DNA of 58,448 bases. Origin: Microbacteriaceae bacterium PS02068. Lineage in GTDB: Bacteria; Actinomycetota; Actinomycetes; Actinomycetales; Microbacteriaceae. Both the position numbers and the translations under genes were made by a program. Shown here piece after piece: positions 8,314 through 16,297 of this stretch (within the stretch, counting starts at the first letter, position 1; every line of letters starts with the position of its first letter). Location: NCBI GenBank assembly GCA_029959325.1, contig JASCPF010000014.1, positions 1 through 58,448 of the forward strand. The letters are read 5' to 3'. The notes beneath the pieces are model-generated. The model ran no database searches and had not been told where the DNA came from. It saw only the letters and a list, made by a program, of their open reading frames with translations.

Positions 8314-9917
8314 GCGACCACGGCGGAGCGTGGCCGGTGGATGCCGGGGGCATCGACGGCGCGGACGGTGCGCACACGATCGGGCGCTGGCTGACCGATC
8401 GTGCGGCGACCTCACCCGACCAGACCGCGATCGACGATCGGGGCGTGCGGATCGGCTATGCCGACCTCGAGACGCGTGCGCGCGAGCTCGCGCTGTCGCT
8501 GCGGCGCGCGGGCTACGGCCCGGGCGATCGCCTCGCGACCGTCTCGGGCAACTCGATCGACCACGTCGTCGTGTTCTTCGCGTGCGCGAAGGCCGGCATC
8601 GCGTTCATGCCGCTGTCGTGGCGTCTGTCGCCGCGCGAACTCGGCGAGGTGCTCGAGCGCTCCGCGCCGGCGCTGGTCCTGATCGAGGACGAGCACGAGG
8701 GCATCGCAGCGGACGCGCTGCGTCGCCTCGCCGGTTGTGTCAGCCCGCCCCCGCCGGTCACCGCTCTCGGGACGACCGGCGTCGAGGCATCCGTCCCTCG
8801 TCGCGTCGGCGAACCGGCGCCGCAGCGCGCCGTGCATGACGACGACCCGCTGCTGGTCATCCATACCTCGGGAAGTGAAGCGGCGCCCAAGGGCGTGGTG
8901 CTCACGCACGCCAACTGCTTCTGGAACAACCTCGCCCTCGCGGGCGCCATGCAGCTCACCGCCGACGATGTCGTGCTCGCGATGCTGCCGCAGTTCCACA
9001 TCGCGGCGTGGAACTGCCAGCCGCTGTTGGCCTGGTGGGTGGGCGCCACCGTCGTGCTCGAGCGCTCGTTCCAGCCACGGCGGGTGCTTCAGCTGCTCAC
9101 GCAGCGCCGCGTCACCGCGATGATGGGCGTGCCGACCCAGTACCGCTTGCTCGCCGATGACGCCGCCTTCGACGAAATCACGTCGGGGCCGCTGCGCGTC
9201 GCGCTCGTCGGCGGCGCCACCGTGCCGCCTGAGCTCGCGACGCGCTGGGCAGACGCGGGCGTGCCCCTCACGCAGGGATACGGACTGACGGAGGCCTCGC
9301 CCAACGTCCTGTGCCTCCCCGCCGTCGAGGGCGCGCGCCTGCCGGGAGCCGTCGGCCGCCCCTATCCGCACGTCGACGTGTGCCTCACCGATCCCGTCAC
9401 GGGCCTCGTACTCGACGGCGCGGCGACCGGCGAGCTGTGGGTGCGCGGGCCGAGTGTCTTCCAGGGCTACCTGCACGATCCGGCCGCGACCGCGCGTGCG
9501 ATGGCAGGGGAGTGGCTGCGCACCGGCGACATCGCCTGCCGCGATGCCACGGGTCTGTTCCGCATCGTCGATCGACTCAAGGACATCTTCATCTCGGGCG
9601 GCGAGAACATCGCCCCGGCCGAAGTCGAGCGCGCGCTCACCCTGCACCCGGCCATCGCCGAGGCCGCCGTCGTCGGCGTTCCCGACGCGGTCTGGGGCGA
9701 GCGCGGCGTCGCGTTCGTCGTGCGCGCCGAGGGTGCGTCTCTTGGCGAGGATGAAGTGCTCGCACACGCCCGTGCAGAGCTCGCCGGATTCAAAGTTCCC
9801 GTGCGCGTCGCGTTCGTGGATGAGCTGCCGCGTTCGACCATCGAGAAGCTCGCCCGCTCGCGACTGCGTGAGAGGGCCACCGCGCTTGTGAAGGAGACCA
9901 CCCGTGAGCACCACTGA
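8310..9917 (+). CDS. AMP-forming acyl-CoA ligase (class I adenylate-forming enzyme)
   Basis: The 535-residue enzyme has the adenylation motifs in order: HTSGSEAAPKGVVLTH (P-loop, with SEA replacing the usual TTG), QGYGLTEASP, GELWVRGPSVFQGY, WLRTGDIA, LKDIFISGGENIAPAEVE, and a C-terminal LPRSTIEKLARSRLRE whose Lys fits the catalytic lysine. It should activate a carboxylic acid to its CoA thioester with ATP. The size fits medium-chain or short-chain acyl-CoA synthetases. It starts at GTG 8310, overlapping livM, so the imported solute may be its substrate, possibly a hydroxy or keto acid; acetoacetyl-CoA synthetase-like activity is one option. Confidence 0.85.
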   Translation: MSDHGGAWPVDAGGIDGADGAHTIGRWLTDRAATSPDQTAIDDRGVRIGYADLETRARELALSLRRAGYGPGDRLATVSGNSIDHVVVFFACAKAGIAFMPLSWRLSPRELGEVLERSAPALVLIEDEHEGIAADALRRLAGCVSPPPPVTALGTTGVEASVPRRVGEPAPQRAVHDDDPLLVIHTSGSEAAPKGVVLTHANCFWNNLALAGAMQLTADDVVLAMLPQFHIAAWNCQPLLAWWVGATVVLERSFQPRRVLQLLTQRRVTAMMGVPTQYRLLADDAAFDEITSGPLRVALVGGATVPPELATRWADAGVPLTQGYGLTEASPNVLCLPAVEGARLPGAVGRPYPHVDVCLTDPVTGLVLDGAATGELWVRGPSVFQGYLHDPAATARAMAGEWLRTGDIACRDATGLFRIVDRLKDIFISGGENIAPAEVERALTLHPAIAEAAVVGVPDAVWGERGVAFVVRAEGASLGEDEVLAHARAELAGFKVPVRVAFVDELPRSTIEKLARSRLRERATALVKETTREHH

Positions 9918-10617
9918 CCAGTCCGAGCAGGCGCCCGCCGCGCTCTCGGCGTCGGGCAAGCCCCTCACCAAGCGCGGCGAGACGACCCGCCGGAAGCTGC
10001 TCGAGGCGGCCGAGGACGTCTTCGCGAGGCTCGGGTACCACGAGGCATCCATCGTCAAGATCACCGAGAGCGCGGGCATCGGCCTCGGAACCTTCTATCT
10101 CTACTTCGACAGCAAGCAGCAGGTCTTCGAAGAGCTCGTGCTCGACCTCAACCGGCGCGTGCGCCACGCGATGAGCGAGGCGATGGCGGGAACGTCGGGT
10201 CGCATCGAGGCCGAACGCGCCGGTTTCGAGGGGTTCTTCCGCTTCACCGCGGAGCACCCGGCGCTGTATCGCGTCGTGCGCGAGGCCGAGTTCGTCTCGC
10301 CCGAGATGCTGCGCCTGCACTACACACGCATCGTCGACGGATACGAGGCGGGGCTGCGCGCGGCCCAGCACGATGGCGATGTCGACGACGCGCTCGACCC
10401 CGAGGTCACCGCGTGGGCGCTGATGGGCGCGGGCGAGCTCATCGGCATGCGCTTCCTCCTGTGGGAGCGCGACGACGCGGGCAACGCGCCGGCGGCCATG
10501 CCCGAAGGGACCATCGATCACCTGATGCGGTTCATCCAGGGCGGTCTGGCGGTGCGCGGCGCGACGGGTGCATCGCCGCGTGAATCCCCCCGAAGCGAAG
10601 GAGAAGCGGATGCCTGA
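9904..10617 (+). CDS. TetR-family transcriptional regulator
   Basis: The 237-residue protein begins with a disordered tail, then the TetR helix-turn-helix (KRGETTRRKLLEAAEDVFAR, GYHEASIVKITESAGIGLG, TFYLYFDSKQQVFEELV) and an all-helical ligand domain. Relatives in fatty-acid and acyl-CoA operons respond to acyl-CoAs. It starts at GTG 9904 inside the 3' end of the ligase gene and overlaps the next gene, so it is part of the same operon. I see no obvious palindromic operator at its own start; the site may lie at the operon promoter near 3523-3551. Confidence 0.85.
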   Translation: MSTTDQSEQAPAALSASGKPLTKRGETTRRKLLEAAEDVFARLGYHEASIVKITESAGIGLGTFYLYFDSKQQVFEELVLDLNRRVRHAMSEAMAGTSGRIEAERAGFEGFFRFTAEHPALYRVVREAEFVSPEMLRLHYTRIVDGYEAGLRAAQHDGDVDDALDPEVTAWALMGAGELIGMRFLLWERDDAGNAPAAMPEGTIDHLMRFIQGGLAVRGATGASPRESPRSEGEADA

Positions 10618-11362
10618 GCAGGATCTCGCCGGCCGCACGGCCCTCGTCACCGGCGGTGCCAGCGGCATCGGCCTGGCGTGCGTGCATGAGTTCGCCGGTC
10701 GAGGGGCACGTGTCATCGTCGCTGACTTCAACGCCGAGGCGGCGCGCGCCGCGGCGGCGGACGTCGGCGGCGAGTCCTGGGTCGTGGACCTCTCCGACAC
10801 CTCGGCGCAGGAGGATCTCGACCTCGACGTCGACATCCTCGTCAACAACGCCGGCATCCAGACGGTGGCGCCGATCGAGCAGTTCGACCCGGAGCGGTGG
10901 CGGTTCATGCATCGCCTGATGGTCGAGTCGCCGTTCCTGCTGATCCGCGCCGCGCTGCCGAGCATGTACGAGCGCAAGTGGGGGCGGATCATCAACATCT
11001 CGAGCGCGCACGGCCTGCGCGCCAGCCCGTTCAAGTCGGCCTACGTCGCCGCCAAGCACGCGCTCGAGGGCCTCTCGAAGGTCACCGCGCTCGAAGGCGG
11101 ACCGCACGGGGTCACCAGCAACTGCATCAACCCCGGGTATGTCCGCACGCCTCTCGTCGAGAAGCAGATCGCCGACCAGGCGAAGGTCCATGGCATCGCC
11201 GAGAGCGAGGTCGTCCAGAAGGTCATGCTCACCGAGGCGGCGATCAAGCGCCTCGTCGAGGCCGACGAGGTCGCCTCTCTGGCGGGCTGGCTCGCGTCCG
11301 ACAAGGCCGGCATGGTCACGGGCGGCAGCTACACGATGGACGGCGGATGGACGTCGCGATGA
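10610..11362 (+). CDS. SDR dehydrogenase, probable 3-hydroxybutyrate dehydrogenase
   Basis: The 250-residue Rossmann enzyme has TGGASGIG at residues 14-21, DILVNNAGIQ, the catalytic Ser in INISSAHG and the YxxxK pair in SAYVAAKHALEG. The segment GLRASPFKSAYVAAKHALEGLSK and the C-terminal TGGSYTMDGGW closely resemble D-3-hydroxybutyrate dehydrogenases, which oxidise 3-hydroxybutyrate to acetoacetate with NAD+. ATG 10610 has GAAGGAG upstream and overlaps the TetR gene. With scoA, scoB and the thiolase nearby, a ketone-body function is the best reading; another beta-hydroxyacid is possible. Confidence 0.85.
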   Translation: MPEQDLAGRTALVTGGASGIGLACVHEFAGRGARVIVADFNAEAARAAAADVGGESWVVDLSDTSAQEDLDLDVDILVNNAGIQTVAPIEQFDPERWRFMHRLMVESPFLLIRAALPSMYERKWGRIINISSAHGLRASPFKSAYVAAKHALEGLSKVTALEGGPHGVTSNCINPGYVRTPLVEKQIADQAKVHGIAESEVVQKVMLTEAAIKRLVEADEVASLAGWLASDKAGMVTGGSYTMDGGWTSR

Positions 11363-12255
11363 GCCGGTCGAAGCAGATGGTGCGCGTGCCGGTCGCCGGC
11401 GGCGACCTGCACGTCGGCGTATGGGATGCCCCTGCCCCCGACTCCCCGACGATCGTGGCCATCCACGGCGTCACCTCGTCGCACCTCGTCTGGGAGCTGC
11501 TCGCCGAGGCGCTGCCCGGGGTGCGCGTGATCGCTCCGGATCTGCGCGGTCGTGGGCGCAGCAACGGGCTCGTGGGCCCCGCCGGCATGGCGGGCCACTC
11601 CGATGACCTCGCCGCCGTGTTCGCTGCTCTCGACCTCGGGCCGAGCCTCGTCGTCGCGCATTCGATGGGGGCGTTCGTCGCGGTGTCATTCGCGGCGCGG
11701 CATCCTGAGCTCGTGTCCCGCGTGCTGCTGGTCGACGGCGGCTTGCCGCTCGACACGCCCGCGGGCCTGACTCCGGACGAGCTCGTCGCGGCGATCCTCG
11801 GACCCACCGCAACGCGGCTGAACCTGCGCTTCGACGACGTCGCCGCGTACTTCGAGTTCTGGCGCGCGCACCCGGCGTTCGTGGGCGCCTGGACCCCCGA
11901 GCTCGAGCACTACCTGGCCTACGACCTCGTTCCCGACGGGGGTCGGCTGCGCCCCGCGACCGCGTATGCGACGACGGTGGAAGACACGATCGATCAGAAC
12001 CTCACGCCGACGATCGCCGATGCGCTCGCGGCGCTGACCCGCCCCACGACCCTGATCACGGTGCCGCTCGGGCTGCAGAACGAGCCGCCCGGGCTCTACG
12101 CCGAGTCGTACCTCGCCGGCATCCTCGCGGCCCATCCGGACATCTCGCACGACCGTTGGCCGGGGCTGAATCACTACACGGTGGTCCTCAGCCCGGCGGG
12201 CGCCGCGCGGCTCGCGGGTGTGGTGACGGCGCAGCTCGCGCTCGCTGCCGCCTGA
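11359..12255 (+). CDS. alpha/beta hydrolase
   Basis: The 298-residue protein has an alpha/beta hydrolase core: [19 protein letters not shown] (oxyanion region), [13 protein letters not shown], the nucleophile elbow AHSMGAF and the catalytic His in GLNHYT near the C-terminus. The elbow starts with Ala instead of Gly, a common variant. Its start ATG 11359 overlaps the dehydrogenase stop (ATGA); ATG 11347 is an in-frame alternative. In this operon it might release hydroxy acid from an ester, lactone or short oligomer; that is inference, as the substrate cannot be read from the sequence. Confidence 0.82.
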   Translation: MSRSKQMVRVPVAGGDLHVGVWDAPAPDSPTIVAIHGVTSSHLVWELLAEALPGVRVIAPDLRGRGRSNGLVGPAGMAGHSDDLAAVFAALDLGPSLVVAHSMGAFVAVSFAARHPELVSRVLLVDGGLPLDTPAGLTPDELVAAILGPTATRLNLRFDDVAAYFEFWRAHPAFVGAWTPELEHYLAYDLVPDGGRLRPATAYATTVEDTIDQNLTPTIADALAALTRPTTLITVPLGLQNEPPGLYAESYLAGILAAHPDISHDRWPGLNHYTVVLSPAGAARLAGVVTAQLALAAA

Positions 12256-12263
12256 GCGCGCGC

Positions 12264-13052
12264 TCAGCGGGCGCCGGCGAGGCGCGTCGTGAGCTGGTGC
12301 GCATGCGCCAACAGCGTGCGGCCGAGTTCGGGAATGCGGTCGGCCGAGAAGCGGAACTCGACCCCCGTGAGACTCAGCGCCCAGGCCGGCTGCCCCGACT
12401 TCGTGAACACGGCCGCCCCGACACCGTAGCTGCCCTCGACGATCAGTCCGGCGTTCACCGCGAACCCGCGCGACTGCGTCTCGCGCAGCCGCGCGCGCAG
12501 GCGCGGCTCGGCGTGAGCTGCTCCGTACCGCTCAGCGAGATCGGGATGCCGTTCGAGATAGGCGTCCACATCGTGGGGAGGGAGGAACGAGAGGATCGCG
12601 AGACCGGCCGACGCCACCCCGAGCGGGAAGCGCACGCCCTCCGACAGCACGAACGAACGAATCGGGAAGGCGCCGTCCTCGCGGATGAGACAGACCGTCT
12701 CGTCACCGCGGCGGACCGAGAGGAACGCGCTCTCCTCGGTGCGCACCGCGAGCGAACGGACGATATCGCGCGCGACGCCGGTGATGTCGTAGCGGGATGC
12801 CGCGACGGTGCCCATCAGGTACAGCTCGGGCCCCGGCATCCATCGCCCGCTGTGTTCGTCCTGGTCGACGAGGCCCTCCTGTCGCAGTGCGGTGAGCAGG
12901 CGGTGCGCGGTGGGGCGGGTGAGGTCCGCGCGTCGGGCGAGATCGGCGACGGACAGCCCGGCGTCGCCGCCGCCGGTGACAAGGCGCAGGAGAGCTGCGG
13001 CGCGCGCGATCGCTTGCGCACCGGGAACGGTACGGGTGGCGGCGCTGTCCAT
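12264..13052 (-). CDS. IclR-family transcriptional regulator
   Basis: The 262-residue regulator has an N-terminal winged helix ([40 protein letters not shown]) and a C-terminal effector domain with [13 protein letters not shown] and [12 protein letters not shown], as in IclR proteins that sense small organic acids. An upstream in-frame ATG at 13166 would add 38 residues of poor quality; I prefer ATG 13052, which sits in a palindrome and seven bases after a TACTGT -10-like box. It is divergent from scoA-scoB-thiolase and is their likely regulator. Confidence 0.87.
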   Translation of the reverse strand: MDSAATRTVPGAQAIARAAALLRLVTGGGDAGLSVADLARRADLTRPTAHRLLTALRQEGLVDQDEHSGRWMPGPELYLMGTVAASRYDITGVARDIVRSLAVRTEESAFLSVRRGDETVCLIREDGAFPIRSFVLSEGVRFPLGVASAGLAILSFLPPHDVDAYLERHPDLAERYGAAHAEPRLRARLRETQSRGFAVNAGLIVEGSYGVGAAVFTKSGQPAWALSLTGVEFRFSADRIPELGRTLLAHAHQLTTRLAGAR

Positions 13053-13062
13053 GATGTGGACA
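13046..13062. promoter_or_regulatory. palindrome covering the iclR start codon
   Basis: TGTCCA-TGATG-TGGACA, a perfect six-base inverted repeat with a five-base centre. The iclR ATG (13052-13050, minus) lies inside it. It is a candidate IclR operator for autoregulation and possibly for the divergent scoA promoter, which must lie between here and 13156. Confidence 0.55.
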
Positions 13063-13155
13063 GTACCCCGCTCGTCGCCCACATCGCAAACAACGGTGCG
13101 GCGACGACCCGTGAGTCGGCGCACGATGGAGACACACGAGGACGAAGGAGTACAC

Positions 13156-13956
13156 GTGATCGACAAGACCTACGCGTCGGCGGCGGAAGCCGTCGCCGAC
13201 ATCCCGGACGGCGCATCGCTCGCCGTCGGCGGCTTCGGACTGTCGGGCAACCCGATCGCGCTGATCGAGGCGCTGCTCGCGCAGGGCACCCAGGACCTCT
13301 CGATCGTCTCCAACAACTGCGGCGTCGACGACTGGGGGCTCGGCGTGCTGCTGAACGCGAAGCGCATCCGCAAGATGACCTCGTCATACGTCGGCGAGAA
13401 CAAGGAGTTCGAACGCCAGTTCCTCTCCGGCGAACTCGAACTCGAGCTCACCCCGCAGGGCACCCTCGCCGAGAAGCTGCGCGCCGGGGGTGCGGGAATC
13501 GCCGCGTTCTACACCCAGACCGGCGTCGGCACGCAGGTCGCCGAGGGCGGGCTGCCGCGCAAGTACGACGGGCAGGGCGGCATCGCGGTGGCATCCCCGC
13601 CGAAGGACGTCCGCACCTTCGCCCCGGGGGGCACGGAGGGCGACTACGTGCTCGAAGAGGCGATCGTCACCGACTATGCGCTCGTGCACGCAGCGAAGGG
13701 CGACGTGCACGGCAACCTCGTCTTCACCAAGGCGGCGCGCAACTTCAACCCGCTCGCCGCGATGGCCGGCAAGGTCTGCCTCGCCCAGGTCGAGGAGCTC
13801 GTACCGGCAGGCGAGCTCGACCCCGACAGCATCCATCTGCCCGGCATCTACGTCCATCGCATCATCGAGGTGGGCCGCGGCGTCGAGAAGCGCATCGAGC
13901 GCCGCACCGTCTCGGTGGACGAGGCGCTCGCCCGCCCCGTCCCGGAAGGAGCTTGA
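13156..13956 (+). CDS. scoA: succinyl-CoA:3-ketoacid CoA-transferase subunit A
   Basis: The 266-residue subunit carries [52 protein letters not shown] and [16 protein letters not shown], the signature blocks of the A subunit of SCOT rather than of 3-oxoadipate transferases. Together with ScoB it moves CoA from succinyl-CoA to acetoacetate. The start is GTG 13156 after GAAGGAG. It is the first gene of the scoA-scoB-thiolase operon and divergent from iclR. Confidence 0.92.
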   Translation: MIDKTYASAAEAVADIPDGASLAVGGFGLSGNPIALIEALLAQGTQDLSIVSNNCGVDDWGLGVLLNAKRIRKMTSSYVGENKEFERQFLSGELELELTPQGTLAEKLRAGGAGIAAFYTQTGVGTQVAEGGLPRKYDGQGGIAVASPPKDVRTFAPGGTEGDYVLEEAIVTDYALVHAAKGDVHGNLVFTKAARNFNPLAAMAGKVCLAQVEELVPAGELDPDSIHLPGIYVHRIIEVGRGVEKRIERRTVSVDEALARPVPEGA

Positions 13957-13958
13957 TC

Positions 13959-14612
13959 ATGGCACTGTCCCGCAACGAGATGGCCGCACGCGCGGCGGCC
14001 GAACTCACCGACGGCTCGTACGTCAACCTGGGCATCGGACTGCCGACGCTCGTCCCCAACTACGTGCCCGAGGGCGTCACCGTGGTGCTGCAGTCCGAGA
14101 ACGGCATCCTCGGTGTCGGTCCCTACCCGACCGAGGAGCACGTCGACCCCGACCTCATCAACGCCGGCAAAGAGACGGTCACCGTGCTGCCGGGCGCGGC
14201 GTTCTTCGACTCGGCGCTGAGCTTCGGCATGATCCGCGGCGGCAAGATCGATGCCGCGATCCTCGGCGCCATGCAGGTCTCGGCGGCGGGCGACCTGGCC
14301 AACTGGATGATCCCCGGAAAGATGGTCAAGGGGCCCGGCGGAGCGATGGACCTCGTGCACGGCGCCGAGCGCGTGATCGTGCTGATGGAGCACGTAGCGC
14401 GCGACGGCTCGGCCAAGATCGTGGATGCCTGCTCGCTGCCTCTCACCGGCAGGGGAGTGGTCGATCGCATCATCACCGACCTCGCTGTGATCGACGTGAC
14501 CGATGATGGACTCGTCCTGGTCGAGACCGCACCGGGCGTCACCGTCGACGAGGTCGTCGCGGCGACCGAGCCTCACCTCACCATCGCCGACTCGCTGAAG
14601 GAGCACGCATGA
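13959..14612 (+). CDS. scoB: succinyl-CoA:3-ketoacid CoA-transferase subunit B
   Basis: The 217-residue subunit has [17 protein letters not shown] and the catalytic glutamate in [10 protein letters not shown] (Glu47), then [19 protein letters not shown] and [16 protein letters not shown]. These match the B subunit of SCOT, which forms the glutamyl-CoA intermediate. It starts two bases after scoA and overlaps the thiolase gene by four bases. The product acetoacetyl-CoA is the thiolase substrate. Confidence 0.93.
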   Translation: MALSRNEMAARAAAELTDGSYVNLGIGLPTLVPNYVPEGVTVVLQSENGILGVGPYPTEEHVDPDLINAGKETVTVLPGAAFFDSALSFGMIRGGKIDAAILGAMQVSAAGDLANWMIPGKMVKGPGGAMDLVHGAERVIVLMEHVARDGSAKIVDACSLPLTGRGVVDRIITDLAVIDVTDDGLVLVETAPGVTVDEVVAATEPHLTIADSLKEHA

Positions 14613-15793
14613 GCACCGACGACATCGTCATCGTGGCAGCCGCCCGCACCCCGCAGGGCCGTCTGAAAGGGCAGCTCGCCTCGTTCACCGCGCCGCAGCT
14701 CGGCGGCTTCGCGATCGCCGGCGCGCTCGCGAAGAGCGGCATCCCGGCCGACGCGGTCGACGCCGTCATCATGGGCCAGGTGCTCCCCGCCGGCTCGGGC
14801 CAGAACCCCGCACGTCAGGCAGCCCTGGCCGGCGGGCTCGGGTGGGATGTCCCCGCCTCGAGCGTCAACAAGGTGTGCCTCTCGGGGCTCACCGCGATCA
14901 TCGACGCGAAGCGCATGATCGCCTCTGGCGACGCGACGGTCGTCGTCGCGGGCGGCATGGAATCGATGACCCGCGCGCCGCACCTCATGATGGGCTCGCG
15001 CGACGGCTGGTCGTACGGCTCGATCGAGGTGCTCGATCACATGGCGCACGACGGGCTGACGGATGCCTACGACAAAGAGTCCATGGGGGCGTCGACCGAG
15101 CGGCTCAACCCCTCGTACGGGATCACCCGCGAGGCGCAGGACCACGTCGCCGCGCTCTCGCACCAGCGCGCCGCCGCGGCCCGCGACGGCGGCCTGTTCG
15201 CTGCCGAGATCGTCACGATCGAGGTGCCGCAGCGCAAGGGCCCTGCGGTGCAGGCGACGGCCGACGAAGGCATCCGCGACGACACCACCGAAGCCACTCT
15301 CGCGGGCCTGCGACCGGCATTCACGAAAGACGGCACGATCACGGCGGGCAGCTCGTCACCGATCTCCGACGGGGCGTCGGCCGTGGTGCTGACCACGCGT
15401 GCGCACGCCGACGAGAACGGCTGGGCCGTGCTGGCGGTCGTCGGGGCGGCGGGCCAGGTCGCCGGGCCCGACAACTCGCTGCACGCGCAGCCGGCACGCG
15501 CGATCGCGCAGGCTCTCGAGCGGCAGCAGCTGCAGGCATCCGACCTCGACCTCATCGAGATCAACGAGGCCTTCGGTGCCGTCGTGGCCCACTCGCAGGC
15601 CGAACTCGGCGTGAGCGAGGAGGTCGTCAACGTCCACGGCGGCGGCATAGCGCTCGGGCACCCGATCGGAGCTTCCGGCGCGCGGCTGGTCGTGCACGCG
15701 GTGCACGAGCTCGTCCGCCGCGGGTCGGGAACGGCGGCGGTCGGGCTGTGCGGTGGCGGCGGTCAGGGCGAGGCGCTCATCCTCACCCGCTGA
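14609..15793 (+). CDS. acetyl-CoA acetyltransferase (thiolase)
   Basis: The 394-residue thiolase has the acyl-accepting Cys90 in [11 protein letters not shown], then NEAFGAV, the [16 protein letters not shown] block with the active His, and the second Cys in [11 protein letters not shown]. It cleaves acetoacetyl-CoA into two acetyl-CoA, or runs the reverse condensation. Gene overlap with scoB supports the degradative role. A beta-ketoadipyl-CoA thiolase is less likely because the CoA-transferase genes are of the SCOT type. Confidence 0.93.
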   Translation: MSTDDIVIVAAARTPQGRLKGQLASFTAPQLGGFAIAGALAKSGIPADAVDAVIMGQVLPAGSGQNPARQAALAGGLGWDVPASSVNKVCLSGLTAIIDAKRMIASGDATVVVAGGMESMTRAPHLMMGSRDGWSYGSIEVLDHMAHDGLTDAYDKESMGASTERLNPSYGITREAQDHVAALSHQRAAAARDGGLFAAEIVTIEVPQRKGPAVQATADEGIRDDTTEATLAGLRPAFTKDGTITAGSSSPISDGASAVVLTTRAHADENGWAVLAVVGAAGQVAGPDNSLHAQPARAIAQALERQQLQASDLDLIEINEAFGAVVAHSQAELGVSEEVVNVHGGGIALGHPIGASGARLVVHAVHELVRRGSGTAAVGLCGGGGQGEALILTR

Positions 15794-15821
15794 CCCACCC
15801 GGTGAGGCCGGTCAGCGGGTG
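15784..15821 (+). terminator. hairpin at the end of the scoAB-thiolase operon
   Basis: A perfect 12-bp stem (15784-15795 with 15810-15821) spans the thiolase stop codon. No T run follows, so it could be a weak or factor-assisted terminator. Confidence 0.5.
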
Positions 15822-15828
15822 CGCCGGG

Positions 15829-15834
15829 TAGCAT
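15829..15834 (+). promoter_or_regulatory. -10 box for the small Cys-rich gene
   Basis: TAGCAT, predicting a leader of about 20 nt that contains the GGAGGA ribosome site at 15851-15856. Confidence 0.4.
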
Positions 15835-15860
15835 GGAGCCTCACGACAGTGGAGGATCCC

Positions 15861-15980
15861 ATGTGCTACCCGGTGAACTGCCAGACCTGCGGCAAGACGA
15901 CGTGGGCCGGTTGCGGCGAGCACGTCGAGAGCGCCCTCGCGGGCGTCACGGCCGAGAACCGCTGCACCTGCGCGCGCTGA
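15861..15980 (+). CDS. 39-residue Cys-rich protein, possible zinc-binding micro-protein
   Basis: The product has six Cys in 39 residues (2, 7, 10, 18, 35, 37) plus His21, with CxxC at 7-10 and a C-terminal CTC. The order CQTCGKTTWAGCGEHV is strongly reminiscent of a short conserved family that I have seen in many actinobacterial genomes without a function. The spacing suits a Zn knuckle. A clear GGAGGA ribosome site lies four bases before ATG 15861, and a -10 box and an upstream hairpin isolate it as its own unit. It is shorter than most gene callers accept. Confidence 0.75.
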   Translation: MCYPVNCQTCGKTTWAGCGEHVESALAGVTAENRCTCAR

Positions 15981-15999
15981 CGCGCTGAAGCGCCCCCGT

Positions 16000-16254
16000 T
16001 CAGCGCTTCAGGTGCTTCTCGAGCAGCTTCTGCTCGCTGCCCGCGATCGGTGAGTCCGTCGCGATGAGCTTGCCCCGGCCGGCGCGGTATGTGTCGACCA
16101 CCGTGCCGACGGCCAGCGCGAGTGTGATGCCCCAGCTGAGCCAGGCGAGCGCCTGACGCCAGGTGAACGGCACGTCGCCGCGCGCGCCGCGCAGGAGAGT
16201 CAGTCCGGTTGTCAAGGCCGAGATGAGTCCGGTGCCGAACAGGTACTTGCGCAT
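16000..16254 (-). CDS. small membrane protein, unknown function
   Basis: The 84-residue product has two hydrophobic segments (about residues 5-22 and 35-54) joined by a short basic loop, and a charged C-terminal tail. I know no named family. The ATG 16254 is exactly six bases after TAACGT on the minus strand, so it is probably leaderless. The -10 shares two bases with the divergent -10 of otsA. Confidence 0.65.
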   Translation of the reverse strand: MRKYLFGTGLISALTTGLTLLRGARGDVPFTWRQALAWLSWGITLALAVGTVVDTYRAGRGKLIATDSPIAGSEQKLLEKHLKR

Positions 16255-16260
16255 GCCTCC

Positions 16261-16270
16261 ACGTTAGCCT
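16261..16270. promoter_or_regulatory. overlapping divergent -10 boxes (small membrane gene and otsA)
   Basis: ACGTTAGCCT contains TAACGT on the minus strand (16261-16266) and TAGCCT on the plus strand (16265-16270). The two boxes share positions 16265-16266, so one polymerase should exclude the other. Confidence 0.5.
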
Positions 16271-16297
16271 GGAGAGACGCTTGCCGAGAGGAACCCC

